Shown in pieces: positions 1 to 5,851 of a DNA stretch of 8,467 nucleotides (positions within the stretch are counted from its first letter, which is position 1; each line of letters opens with the position of its first letter). The DNA lies in NCBI GenBank assembly GCA_029983595.1, contig JASBZD010000051.1, positions 1-8,467 of the forward strand, in the 5' to 3' direction. Below the pieces are notes generated by a model. That model was given only the letters and a program-made list of their open reading frames with translations, was not told the DNA's origin and ran no database searches. The DNA is from Peptoniphilaceae bacterium. Its GTDB lineage: Bacteria > Bacillota > Clostridia > Tissierellales > Peptoniphilaceae. The translations under genes were made by a program, and so were the position numbers.

Positions 1-1
1 C

Positions 2-46
2 ATAGGCGAATTTGATTTTAAATATATTATAGATATGATAGAATAA
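2..46 (+). CDS. C-terminal end of an upstream gene (partial)
   Basis: One reading frame is open from the window edge to a TAA at 44-46 and encodes the tail IGEFDFKYIIDMIE. The other two forward frames close within the first 15 bases. The tail does not look like the end of RsmG, a common neighbour of parA. Its hydrophobic/acidic pattern (IxFDFKYIIDMIE) loosely resembles the last helix of ParB-family proteins such as the parB product in this window (ITIDYYDYEDLQRIIEIIMGE). In many Firmicutes the ParB paralogue Noc lies directly before soj/parA, so a Noc-like protein is a reasonable guess, but 14 residues cannot prove it. The gap to parA is 18 nt and contains only parA's ribosome binding site (AGAGGTG, 54-60), so the two genes are probably cotranscribed. 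Confidence 0.5.
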   Translation: MGEFDFKYIIDMIE

Positions 47-64
47 CTATTACAGAGGTGAATT

Positions 65-835
65 ATGGGTAAAATCATTTCAATTTTTAACCAAAAAGGT
101 GGTGTCGGAAAGACTACTACTGCTATAAATCTTTCTGCTGGTGTCGGTCGTAAGGGCAAAAAGGTGCTTTTAGTAGACCTTGATCCACAGGGAAATACAA
201 CTAGTGGGCTTGGGATTGATAAAAATAGCCTAGACAATAATATCTATGATGTAATTATGGGTGAGATTTCTATAAAAGATATAATTTTGGAAACTTCTGC
301 TAAAAATGTAGATATTATTCCTTCTGGGATAGAGCTTTCTGGTATTGAGTTAGAACTAGCTGAGGAAAAATGGCAATACAAGCTTAAAGATATGCTAGAT
401 ATAATAGAAGAAACTTATGATTTTATTTTTGTTGATTGTCCTCCAACTCTTGGAATTACTAGTTTAATGGGGCTTATTGCAAGCGATTTTGTGCTAATTC
501 CTATTCAAGCTGAATTTTATGCTCTTGAAGGAACTGGGCAGCTTCTAAGCACTTTAAATATGGTCCGTTCAAACTATAATAAAGATTTAGTCGTTTTAGG
601 TGTTATTATGACTATGTATGATGCTAGAACTAGACTTGCGTCAGATGTTTTAAATGAAGTAAAAAAAGTTTTTGGTGATCTAATTTTTAATACAAAAATT
701 TCAAGAAATGTAAGACTAGCTGAAGCGCCATCTTATGGTCAGAGTATATTTGATTATGATAGAATTTCTAAGGGCTCGTGGGATTATAATGCGCTTTCTA
801 AGGAGTTTTTAAATAGGGTGAAAAAATATGACTAA
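65..835 (+). CDS. parA: ParA/Soj chromosome-partitioning ATPase
   Basis: ParA/Soj is a cytoplasmic MinD/ParA-family ATPase. It dimerises on ATP, binds DNA non-specifically and works with ParB to segregate the chromosome origin; in Firmicutes it also influences DnaA. The protein is 256 residues, the usual Soj length. The deviant Walker A motif KGGVGKTT covers residues 11-18, with signature Lys11 and catalytic Lys16. The Walker A' stretch LLVDLDPQGNTT carries Asp40, and Walker B is FVDCPP with Asp124. NTKISRNVRLAEAPSYGQ (209-226) is the typical C-terminal Soj block. The ATG is preceded by AGAGGTG at 54-60 with good spacing. There is no long N-terminal HTH extension, so this is the chromosomal type Ib-like Soj form rather than a plasmid ParA with an HTH. 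The gene overlaps parB, which indicates translational coupling. Confidence 0.97.
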   Translation: MGKIISIFNQKGGVGKTTTAINLSAGVGRKGKKVLLVDLDPQGNTTSGLGIDKNSLDNNIYDVIMGEISIKDIILETSAKNVDIIPSGIELSGIELELAEEKWQYKLKDMLDIIEETYDFIFVDCPPTLGITSLMGLIASDFVLIPIQAEFYALEGTGQLLSTLNMVRSNYNKDLVVLGVIMTMYDARTRLASDVLNEVKKVFGDLIFNTKISRNVRLAEAPSYGQSIFDYDRISKGSWDYNALSKEFLNRVKKYD

Positions 836-1676
836 GAAAAAAGGTGGTTTATCTAGAGGGTTAGGAGCTTTTATAGATGATAGAGATAAAGTAAATGAAA
901 TTTTAGGCGCTGATAATAAGGATGCCATCGAGCAAATTAGCCTTGATATTATTAAACCAAACGAGAACCAACCTCGTAAAGATTTTAAAGATGATTCTCT
1001 AAAAGAGCTTTCAGAGTCTATTAAAGAGTATGGAGTTATTTCTCCAATTATTCTTAGAAAAATTGAAGATGATTATTATTCATATGAGATAGTAGCTGGA
1101 GAAAGACGTTATAGAGCCTCAAAACTTGCAGAAAAATCTACTATTCCAGCTATAATACGAGAGTTTAAAGATTATGAAAAAGACAGCATTTCTCTTATAG
1201 AAAATATCCAAAGAGAGGATTTAAATCCATATGAAGAAGCTGTAGCATATAAAAATATTATGGAGAAATATAGCCTTACCCAGCAAGAATTATCAAAAGC
1301 TGTAGGGAAAAGTAGACCGTATATATCTAACTCAATTAGAATTTTAAAACTTGATGGGAGAGTTTTAGAAATGGTTAGAAAAGGTGATATAAGCTTCTCT
1401 ATGGGTCGAGAGTTATTATCTATAGAAGATAATGATAAGCAATATAAAAAGGCACTTGAGGTTTTAAATAAAAATCTTAGCGTATCAAAAGTAAATAAAT
1501 CTAAAAAGCCTAGAAAAACAAGAGAAAAGGATTTTTATCTGATAGATGTAGAAGAAAATTTTATGGATAGGCTTGGTACAAAAGTAGCAATAAATGACAG
1601 TTCAAAAAAAATAACTATTGATTATTACGATTATGAAGATTTACAAAGAATTATTGAAATAATTATGGGAGAATAA
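828..1676 (+). CDS. parB: ParB/Spo0J parS-binding CTPase clamp protein
   Basis: ParB binds parS, hydrolyses CTP to switch into a sliding clamp, and loads SMC at the origin. The 282-residue protein has all expected parts. The N-terminal KGGLSRGLGAFI (5-16) is the ParA-stimulating leader. The ParB/Srx CTP-binding domain spans about 36-140, with QPRKDF (48-53), the phosphate motif GERRYRAS (91-98) and ENIQREDLNPYEEA (125-138). The KorB-type helix-turn-helix is at about 148-174 (LTQQELSKAVGKSRPYISNSIRIL). The C-terminal dimerisation segment is at about 259-282. The usual GHAR motif after the HTH appears as SMGR (191-194), keeping only the arginine. The ATG lies inside the end of parA (8-nt overlap) behind AGGGTG at 815-820. 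No parS-like sequence was seen inside the gene, unlike B. subtilis spo0J. Confidence 0.96.
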   Translation: MTKKKGGLSRGLGAFIDDRDKVNEILGADNKDAIEQISLDIIKPNENQPRKDFKDDSLKELSESIKEYGVISPIILRKIEDDYYSYEIVAGERRYRASKLAEKSTIPAIIREFKDYEKDSISLIENIQREDLNPYEEAVAYKNIMEKYSLTQQELSKAVGKSRPYISNSIRILKLDGRVLEMVRKGDISFSMGRELLSIEDNDKQYKKALEVLNKNLSVSKVNKSKKPRKTREKDFYLIDVEENFMDRLGTKVAINDSSKKITIDYYDYEDLQRIIEIIMGE

Positions 1677-1677
1677 T

Positions 1678-2517
1678 ATGTTACAATATAACGTTTATTA
1701 TGTTGAGCTTCTGGGTGATGATCCTTTAAAAGGTGTTACTATTGCAGTTATATTAGATAATAAGGGAAAAATAACTGATGAAGAGATGCTAGATACTGCT
1801 AAATTATTAAACACTTATAGAACTTGTTTTGTGACTAGCATGAATAAAGATAATTTCTCAATTAGGTTATTTTCAGTAAATGGCGAGATTCATGATGGTT
1901 TTTATGGCTCTATTGCAGCTGTCTATGCGGTTGCTGAAACTATGTGTATTAGAGAGTTTAAAGATAGTAATAATAATTATCTAAATATTAATACTAGTGG
2001 TTTTGTTGATAAAGCGCAGATAATATATAAGGATAGTTGCCATGTTGGGGTAAGACATGAATTGGATATTTCTAATATTTCTATAAAAGATGAAATTGAG
2101 CTAGAAAATTTTAAAGTAGCAGTTATAGAAAATAATAAAGACCCTAATTTTAAATCTAAAATTATCTACACAAATGATGGCGTAACATTCTCAAAACTTA
2201 GAAAACAAAAAATAGAAGATCTAGATATAAATAGTGATTATATGATCTTATATTTTGATAAAAATAGCAAAAATGCGTTTTTTAATATTCAAAGAAACCC
2301 AGAAAAAAGGGACGCATATCGCATAAATTCTAGAAATCAAGTAGCTTTTATTATAAAATATCTACTATTAAATGGAATAAACTCTAGTGATATAGCTAAT
2401 TTAAACCATATTATATCTACAGGTCAATATGCAGTGATTCATGTTGAACTAGAAGAAGATAAAGCGTCAGTTTCTATAGATGCGCGTATTTTATTAGAAG
2501 GTATTATTACAATTTAA
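1678..2517 (+). CDS. PhzF-fold protein, probably catalytically degenerate
   Basis: The N-terminal half follows the PhzF (phenazine-biosynthesis-like isomerase, DapF-fold) pattern: YNVYYVELLGDDPLKG at 4-19, an AVILDNKG strand-turn, a helix, then RTCFV and the FSIRLFSVNGEI strand pair to residue 71. The C-terminal end (249-279, GQYAVIHVELEEDKASVSIDAR) also resembles the closing PhzF strands, and 279 residues is a usual PhzF length. The catalytic positions are not conserved. The family SETAF glutamate aligns with Arg48 (YRTCF), the CGHAT histidine aligns with Tyr76 (DGFYGSIAA), and the GEDPVTGSA-type loop is unrecognisable near 214-222. I infer a PhzF-fold pseudoenzyme or a strongly divergent member with unknown substrate. 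It starts 1 nt after the parB stop behind GGGAG (1667-1671), so it is translated as the third gene of the parAB unit. DapF is a less likely alternative because the DapF catalytic cysteine motifs are also absent. Confidence 0.72.
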   Translation: MLQYNVYYVELLGDDPLKGVTIAVILDNKGKITDEEMLDTAKLLNTYRTCFVTSMNKDNFSIRLFSVNGEIHDGFYGSIAAVYAVAETMCIREFKDSNNNYLNINTSGFVDKAQIIYKDSCHVGVRHELDISNISIKDEIELENFKVAVIENNKDPNFKSKIIYTNDGVTFSKLRKQKIEDLDINSDYMILYFDKNSKNAFFNIQRNPEKRDAYRINSRNQVAFIIKYLLLNGINSSDIANLNHIISTGQYAVIHVELEEDKASVSIDARILLEGIITI

Positions 2518-2528
2518 AATTTATATTT

Positions 2529-2563
2529 AGTGGAAGTTTAGAGTTAGACTTCCACTTTGTTTT
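2529..2563 (+). terminator. Terminator-like hairpin between phzF-like gene and pyrC
   Basis: AGTGGAAGT (2529-2537) pairs perfectly with ACTTCCACT (2548-2556). Three more pairs (one a T-G wobble) extend the stem down to a GAGT tetraloop at 2541-2544. The stem is followed by a T-rich run (TTTGTTTT, 2556-2563), so it has the form of a rho-independent terminator for the parA-parB-phzF unit. The pyrC ribosome binding site begins immediately afterwards at 2564. The hairpin may therefore act as an attenuator or partial terminator rather than a clean operon end. Confidence 0.8.
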
Positions 2564-2574
2564 AGGAGAAATAT

Positions 2575-3837
2575 ATGATAATAAAGGGCGGAAGACTAAT
2601 AAATCCATATCTAAATCAAGATGGATTTTATGATATAAAAATTGAAGATGGAAAAATTAAAGAAATAGCAGAGAATATAGAAATTGATTCAGATGAGGTA
2701 ATTGATGCTACTGATAAAATTGTATCACCAGGTCTAGTAGATATCCATGTCCATTTTAGAGAACCGGGATTTACATATAAGGAAGATATAAATTCTGGCT
2801 CATTATCTGCAGCAGCAGGAGGATATACCTCAGTTATAGCAATGGCCAATACTAATCCAGTAATAGATAATGTAGAAGTATTAGAAGAAGTACTAGATAT
2901 AATGAAAAAACAAAAGATCAAAGTATATTCTGCAGCTGCAATTACAAAAGAATTTAAAGGAGAGAAGTTAAATAACTTAGAATCGCTAAAAAATATGGGG
3001 GCTGTTATATTTACTGATGATGGAATACCTTTAAAAAATAAAGATATAATTATAGAAGCATTAAAAAAGTCTAGAGATTTAGATGTAGTCTTAAGTTTTC
3101 ATGAAGAAGATCCAGATTTTATAAAAACTCCTGGATATAATAAAGGAGAAGTCGCTAAATCCCTAGGTATAGATGGAGCGCCAGCATTTTCTGAAGATTT
3201 AATGGTAGCTCGCGATATGATTTTAGCTGGAGAGTATGGTGGAAAAATTGATATTCAGCATATTAGCTCAAAAGGTGCAGTAGAGCTAGTAAGATATGGT
3301 AAAAAAATGAAAGTAGATGTATTTGCGGAAGTTACACCTCACCATTTTAGCCTTACAGAAGAAGCAGTCCTCACACATAAGGCGATGGCAAAAATGAACC
3401 CACCATTAAGGACTGAAGAGGATAGAATGGCAATTATAGAGGGATTAAAAGACGATACTATCGAGGTAATTGCTACAGATCATGCTCCTCATTCGCTAGA
3501 AGAAAAATCAGCTGAAGATATAACTAAGGCGCCAAGTGGGATAATTGGGCTAGAAACGGCTTTATCACTAGGTATTACAAATCTTGTAAGAGAAGGACAT
3601 CTTAGCATGTCAGAACTTATTAGAAAAATGAGCTATAATCCAGCGCGTCTAGTGGGGCTAGATGCTGGATATCTAGATATAGGATCGGATGCAGATATTG
3701 TAATATTTGACGAAAAAACTCCGATAGTATATGAAAAATATAAATCAAAGTCATCTAATACGCCATTTACTGGAATGCCACTTTATGGAAAAGTTGAGTA
3801 TACTATTTGTCGTGGAGAAGTTGTTTATAAATCTTAG
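2575..3837 (+). CDS. pyrC: Dihydroorotase (class I), PyrC
   Basis: Dihydroorotase is a cytoplasmic zinc amidohydrolase that interconverts N-carbamoyl-aspartate and dihydroorotate, the third step of de novo pyrimidine synthesis. The 420-residue length is typical of the bacterial class I (PyrC/AllB-like) enzymes. Metal-ligand and substrate motifs are complete. They are DIHVHFREPG (56-65; His58, His60, Arg62), MANTNP (90-95), FTDDG with Asp149 (146-150, the bridging Asp position in Gram-positive enzymes), SFHEED with His176, IQHISS with His229, KMNPPLR (273-279) and ATDHAPHS with Asp302. Allantoinase is a possible confusion, but the FREPGFTYKED and MNPPLR blocks favour dihydroorotase. The ATG has AGGAG at 2564-2568. 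No other pyr gene is in view, so it is separated from any main pyrimidine operon here. Long antisense open frames within it are shadows. Confidence 0.95.
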   Translation: MIIKGGRLINPYLNQDGFYDIKIEDGKIKEIAENIEIDSDEVIDATDKIVSPGLVDIHVHFREPGFTYKEDINSGSLSAAAGGYTSVIAMANTNPVIDNVEVLEEVLDIMKKQKIKVYSAAAITKEFKGEKLNNLESLKNMGAVIFTDDGIPLKNKDIIIEALKKSRDLDVVLSFHEEDPDFIKTPGYNKGEVAKSLGIDGAPAFSEDLMVARDMILAGEYGGKIDIQHISSKGAVELVRYGKKMKVDVFAEVTPHHFSLTEEAVLTHKAMAKMNPPLRTEEDRMAIIEGLKDDTIEVIATDHAPHSLEEKSAEDITKAPSGIIGLETALSLGITNLVREGHLSMSELIRKMSYNPARLVGLDAGYLDIGSDADIVIFDEKTPIVYEKYKSKSSNTPFTGMPLYGKVEYTICRGEVVYKS

Positions 3838-3838
3838 A

Positions 3839-3854
3839 TGTTTCATGTGAAACA
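3839..3854. other. parS: parS-like ParB-binding site
   Basis: The 16-mer TGTTTCATGTGAAACA differs from the well-known bacterial parS consensus TGTTTCACGTGAAACA by a single base (C to T at position 8). That change breaks the dyad only at its centre. It lies in the spacer after pyrC, one base past its stop codon, and about 2.2 kb downstream of parB. I saw no second copy with so few mismatches in the window. ParB with a conserved HTH is encoded nearby, so function as a centromere/SMC-loading site is likely; binding itself is inference. Confidence 0.8.
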
Positions 3855-3926
3855 ATTAAGTTTTATAAAGTTAAAATAATAACAACCTTAAACCTAAAGT
3901 AAAATTTTTATTACATTTCATCATAA

Positions 3927-3941
3927 TGAGAATAATTATCA
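3927..3941. promoter_or_regulatory. Fur-family operator upstream of ahpC
   Basis: TGAGAATAATTATCA matches the 7-1-7 Fur box TGATAATNATTATCA with one mismatch. It matches the PerR box TTATAATNATTATAA with three mismatches. It lies where the -35 region of the peroxiredoxin promoter would be, a position suited to repression. Regulation by an iron- or peroxide-sensing Fur-family repressor is inferred from sequence alone; the closer match is to Fur. Confidence 0.65.
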
Positions 3942-3947
3942 AAACTA

Positions 3948-3956
3948 TGATATAAT
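3948..3956 (+). promoter_or_regulatory. Extended -10 promoter of ahpC
   Basis: TGATATAAT is a perfect extended -10 element (TGN-TATAAT). No good -35 hexamer is visible at 16-18 bp spacing; that region is occupied by the Fur-type box. Transcription would start near 3963, giving a leader of about 37 nt that contains the ribosome binding site AAGGAG at 3988-3993. Confidence 0.75.
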
Positions 3957-3999
3957 ATATTAGCACTTAAAATGCGAAAAAAGATTTAAGGAGATTATT

Positions 4000-4569
4000 A
4001 TGGCTGAAAATTTAATTGGTAAAAAAATAGAAGATTTTGAAGTTCCTTATTTTCATGAGGGAGAATTTAAAAAATTAGAAGCTAAAGACTTAGATGGAAA
4101 ATGGTCAGTATTTTTCTTCTACCCAGGGGATTTTACTTTCGTATGTCCTACTGAATTAGAAGATATTGCTAATATATATGATCAATTTAAAGAGAAAAGC
4201 TGTGAAGTTTATGGTATTTCTACTGACTCCGAGTTTGTTCACAAGGCTTGGAAAGATAAATCTGAAGCTATCTCAAAAGTTGAGTATCCATTAGTATCTG
4301 ATAGAAATTTAGAACTTTCTAAGTTTTTTGGAGTTTTAATGGAAAATGAAGGCCAATCTTTAAGAGGTACTTTTATAATAAATCCTAACAGAGAAATCGT
4401 AACTTATGAAGTACACCAACCAGGCGTAGGACGTAGCGCTAAAGAGCTTATTAGAAAAGTAAAAGCTTGTCAATTCGTTCATGAACATGGCGATAAAGTT
4501 TGTCCTGCTAGCTGGGAAGAGGGAGATGAAACTCTTACTCCAGGAATAGATTTAGTAGGCGAAATTTAA
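4000..4569 (+). CDS. ahpC: AhpC-type typical 2-Cys peroxiredoxin
   Basis: This is a cytoplasmic thiol peroxidase that reduces hydrogen peroxide and organic hydroperoxides. The protein has 189 residues, close to the 187 of E. coli AhpC. The peroxidatic site is YPGDFTFVCPTE with Cys49 and Thr46, and the catalytic Arg122 lies in GQSLRGTFIINP. The resolving Cys168 is in VCPASW, followed by the AhpC-type tail EGDETLTPGIDLVGEI. The tail shows it belongs to the AhpC/Prx1 typical 2-Cys class rather than the BCP or Tpx classes. Two further cysteines (68 and 157) are present. No ahpF-type reductase follows, so the electron donor (an AhpF-like or thioredoxin-like protein) must be encoded elsewhere. The gene stands alone between its own promoter, with a Fur-type box, and a strong terminator, which fits a stress-inducible single-gene unit. 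Confidence 0.95.
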   Translation: MAENLIGKKIEDFEVPYFHEGEFKKLEAKDLDGKWSVFFFYPGDFTFVCPTELEDIANIYDQFKEKSCEVYGISTDSEFVHKAWKDKSEAISKVEYPLVSDRNLELSKFFGVLMENEGQSLRGTFIINPNREIVTYEVHQPGVGRSAKELIRKVKACQFVHEHGDKVCPASWEEGDETLTPGIDLVGEI

Positions 4570-4583
4570 TTTTAATTTATATT

Positions 4584-4616
4584 GGGATTTTAGGTATTTC
4601 CTAGAATCCCTTTTTT
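4584..4616 (+). terminator. Rho-independent terminator after ahpC
   Basis: GGGATTTTAGG (4584-4594) pairs with CCTAGAATCCC (4600-4610) over 11 bp, with one G-T wobble and a 5-nt loop (TATTT). Six T residues follow at 4611-4616. It is 14 nt past the ahpC stop codon. Confidence 0.93.
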
Positions 4617-4672
4617 ATATTAAAAAATAGTTACAATATGGTTAAAATCGCCCATTTTTTTTAGAATTATTA

Positions 4673-4678
4673 TATAAT
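4673..4678 (+). promoter_or_regulatory. Candidate -10 element of the queG operon
   Basis: TATAAT matches the -10 consensus exactly and lies 8 nt before the queG ATG, after the ahpC terminator. No -35 resembling TTGACA is found 16-19 bp upstream and there is no TG extension, so strength is uncertain in this AT-rich spacer. If it is used, transcription would start at or just before the start codon. Confidence 0.5.
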
Positions 4679-4686
4679 TTAAGTAG

Positions 4687-5562
4687 ATGGAAAATTTAGA
4701 GGATATAAAAAAGAATTTAGGCGTGGATCTTTTAGGAGTCTGCGATGCTTCTAGTATGGATAATATTCTAGATATACTTAAGACGCGTCCTAAGGATTTT
4801 ATGACGAAGTTTGAAAGTGATAATTATAATTTAAGAGTTGACCCAAAATTATCTTTAAAAGATGCAAAATCAGTTTTTGTTCTGGGTTTAAGTTATATTT
4901 GGGATGAACCTGATAATATAGATTTTAAAATTTCAAACCATGCTAGATCGCTTGATTATCATAAAGTTATGGGTAAAAGATTAGACCATTTTTCTTCTAT
5001 TATAAGGAATATGGGTTATAATACTTATACTCAAGTAGATAATGGCACGCTATATGAAAGAGAACTAGCTAGACGAGCGGGCCTTGGTTTTATTGGGAAA
5101 AATGGTCTTTTAATAAATAAAACTTATGGTTCTTATATTTTTTTAGGTATACTAGTTACTGACTTAAATCTTGATAATTACTCTAGCTTAGATCTAGATA
5201 CTTGTGGAGATTGTAAAATATGTGAAAAGGCATGTCCATCTAGTGCTATTTTAGGAGATTATAAGCTAAATCCCAGTATATGCCACTCTTATCTAACTCA
5301 GATAAAAGAGACATATGAAGAGACTTATAATATTTTATATGCCTATGGATGTGATATATGCCAGAAGGTATGTCCTAAAAATAAAGATATTATTTATAAT
5401 AAGCATGAAGAGTTTAGGCCTATAAATTTTTCCATAGATAGAAGTATTAAAGATTTATCAAATAGACAGTTTAGAGAGAAATATAAAGATTATTCATTTA
5501 GCTGGGTCGGCAAAAAGACGCTCATGCGTAATCTTGAGATTTTAGAAAAAAGAGGTAGATAA
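4687..5562 (+). CDS. queG: Epoxyqueuosine reductase QueG, short form
   Basis: QueG is a cobalamin-dependent iron-sulfur enzyme that reduces epoxyqueuosine at tRNA position 34 to queuosine. Visible features are the N-terminal DUF1730-like region, with VDNGTLYERELARRAGLGFIGKNG at 117-140 (Asp118 at the proposed proton-donor position). Two 4Fe-4S clusters follow: CGDCKICEKACP (173-184), then Cys199 and CDICQKVCP (222-230). The protein closes with the SWVGKKTLMRNLEIL block (272-286). At 291 residues it lacks the roughly 90-residue HEAT-like C-terminal extension of the E. coli and B. subtilis enzymes. It could therefore be a short QueG or a QueG-like paralogue. The ATG has no recognisable Shine-Dalgarno sequence. 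A later start at Met24 would remove the conserved GVDLLGVCDAS strand, so 4687 is preferred. No queuosine biosynthesis or salvage partner is in the window. It leads an operon with the DUF503 gene, nth and the vanW-domain gene. Confidence 0.9.
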   Translation: MENLEDIKKNLGVDLLGVCDASSMDNILDILKTRPKDFMTKFESDNYNLRVDPKLSLKDAKSVFVLGLSYIWDEPDNIDFKISNHARSLDYHKVMGKRLDHFSSIIRNMGYNTYTQVDNGTLYERELARRAGLGFIGKNGLLINKTYGSYIFLGILVTDLNLDNYSSLDLDTCGDCKICEKACPSSAILGDYKLNPSICHSYLTQIKETYEETYNILYAYGCDICQKVCPKNKDIIYNKHEEFRPINFSIDRSIKDLSNRQFREKYKDYSFSWVGKKTLMRNLEILEKRGR

Positions 5563-5563
5563 G

Positions 5564-5851
5564 ATGTATGTAGGTATTTTATATGTTCATATTAGAGTTA
5601 CCGAGGCTTTTAATCTAAAGGATAAGAGAAGAGTTCTAAAATCTGTATTTGATAAAGTGAGAAATAAGTTTCAATTTAGCGCTGCTGAAGTAGGTCAGAT
5701 GGAGATGATTAATATCTCTGAAATGGGATTTTCTTGTGTTTCTAACTCCTACAGCCATATAGAAGATAGATTATCTAGTTTAGAAAAATTTTTAGAAGAA
5801 GATTTTAGATTTGAAATTTTAAGCATAGAAAGTGATATAATTAAATGCTAA
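5564..5851 (+). CDS. ylxP: DUF503 / YlxP-family protein
   Basis: This small protein of 95 residues matches the DUF503 family (B. subtilis YlxP), which has a ferredoxin-like alpha/beta fold and no firmly established function. Family hallmarks are MYVGILYVHIRVTEAFNLKDKRRVLKSVFDKVRNKF at 1-36, where the LKDKRRVLKS core is most conserved, followed by SAAEVG (39-44) and the SNSYSHIEDRL helix start (61-71). There is no signal peptide or membrane segment, so it is cytoplasmic. In many Firmicutes the gene sits in the nusA-infB-rbfA operon; here it lies between queG and nth instead. It starts 1 nt after the queG stop behind AGAGGT (5551-5556), and its last 7 nt overlap nth. Confidence 0.87.
   Translation: MYVGILYVHIRVTEAFNLKDKRRVLKSVFDKVRNKFQFSAAEVGQMEMINISEMGFSCVSNSYSHIEDRLSSLEKFLEEDFRFEILSIESDIIKC

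Noticed and set aside
2628..2921. 97-codon minus-strand open frame inside pyrC
   Set aside because: It lies wholly opposite the conserved dihydroorotase metal-site region, its translation resembles no family I know, and it has no ribosome binding site; it is a shadow of pyrC.
3855..3920. Terminator for pyrC in the spacer before ahpC
   Set aside because: Short A/T-rich inverted matches are present, but none gives a stable GC-containing stem followed by a T run; the parS dyad has almost no loop and is not a terminator.
4611..4686. preQ1 riboswitch in front of queG
   Set aside because: The spacer is almost all A/T with no pseudoknot-like stem-loop and A-rich tail arrangement, and the likely transcription start is too close to the ATG to leave a leader.
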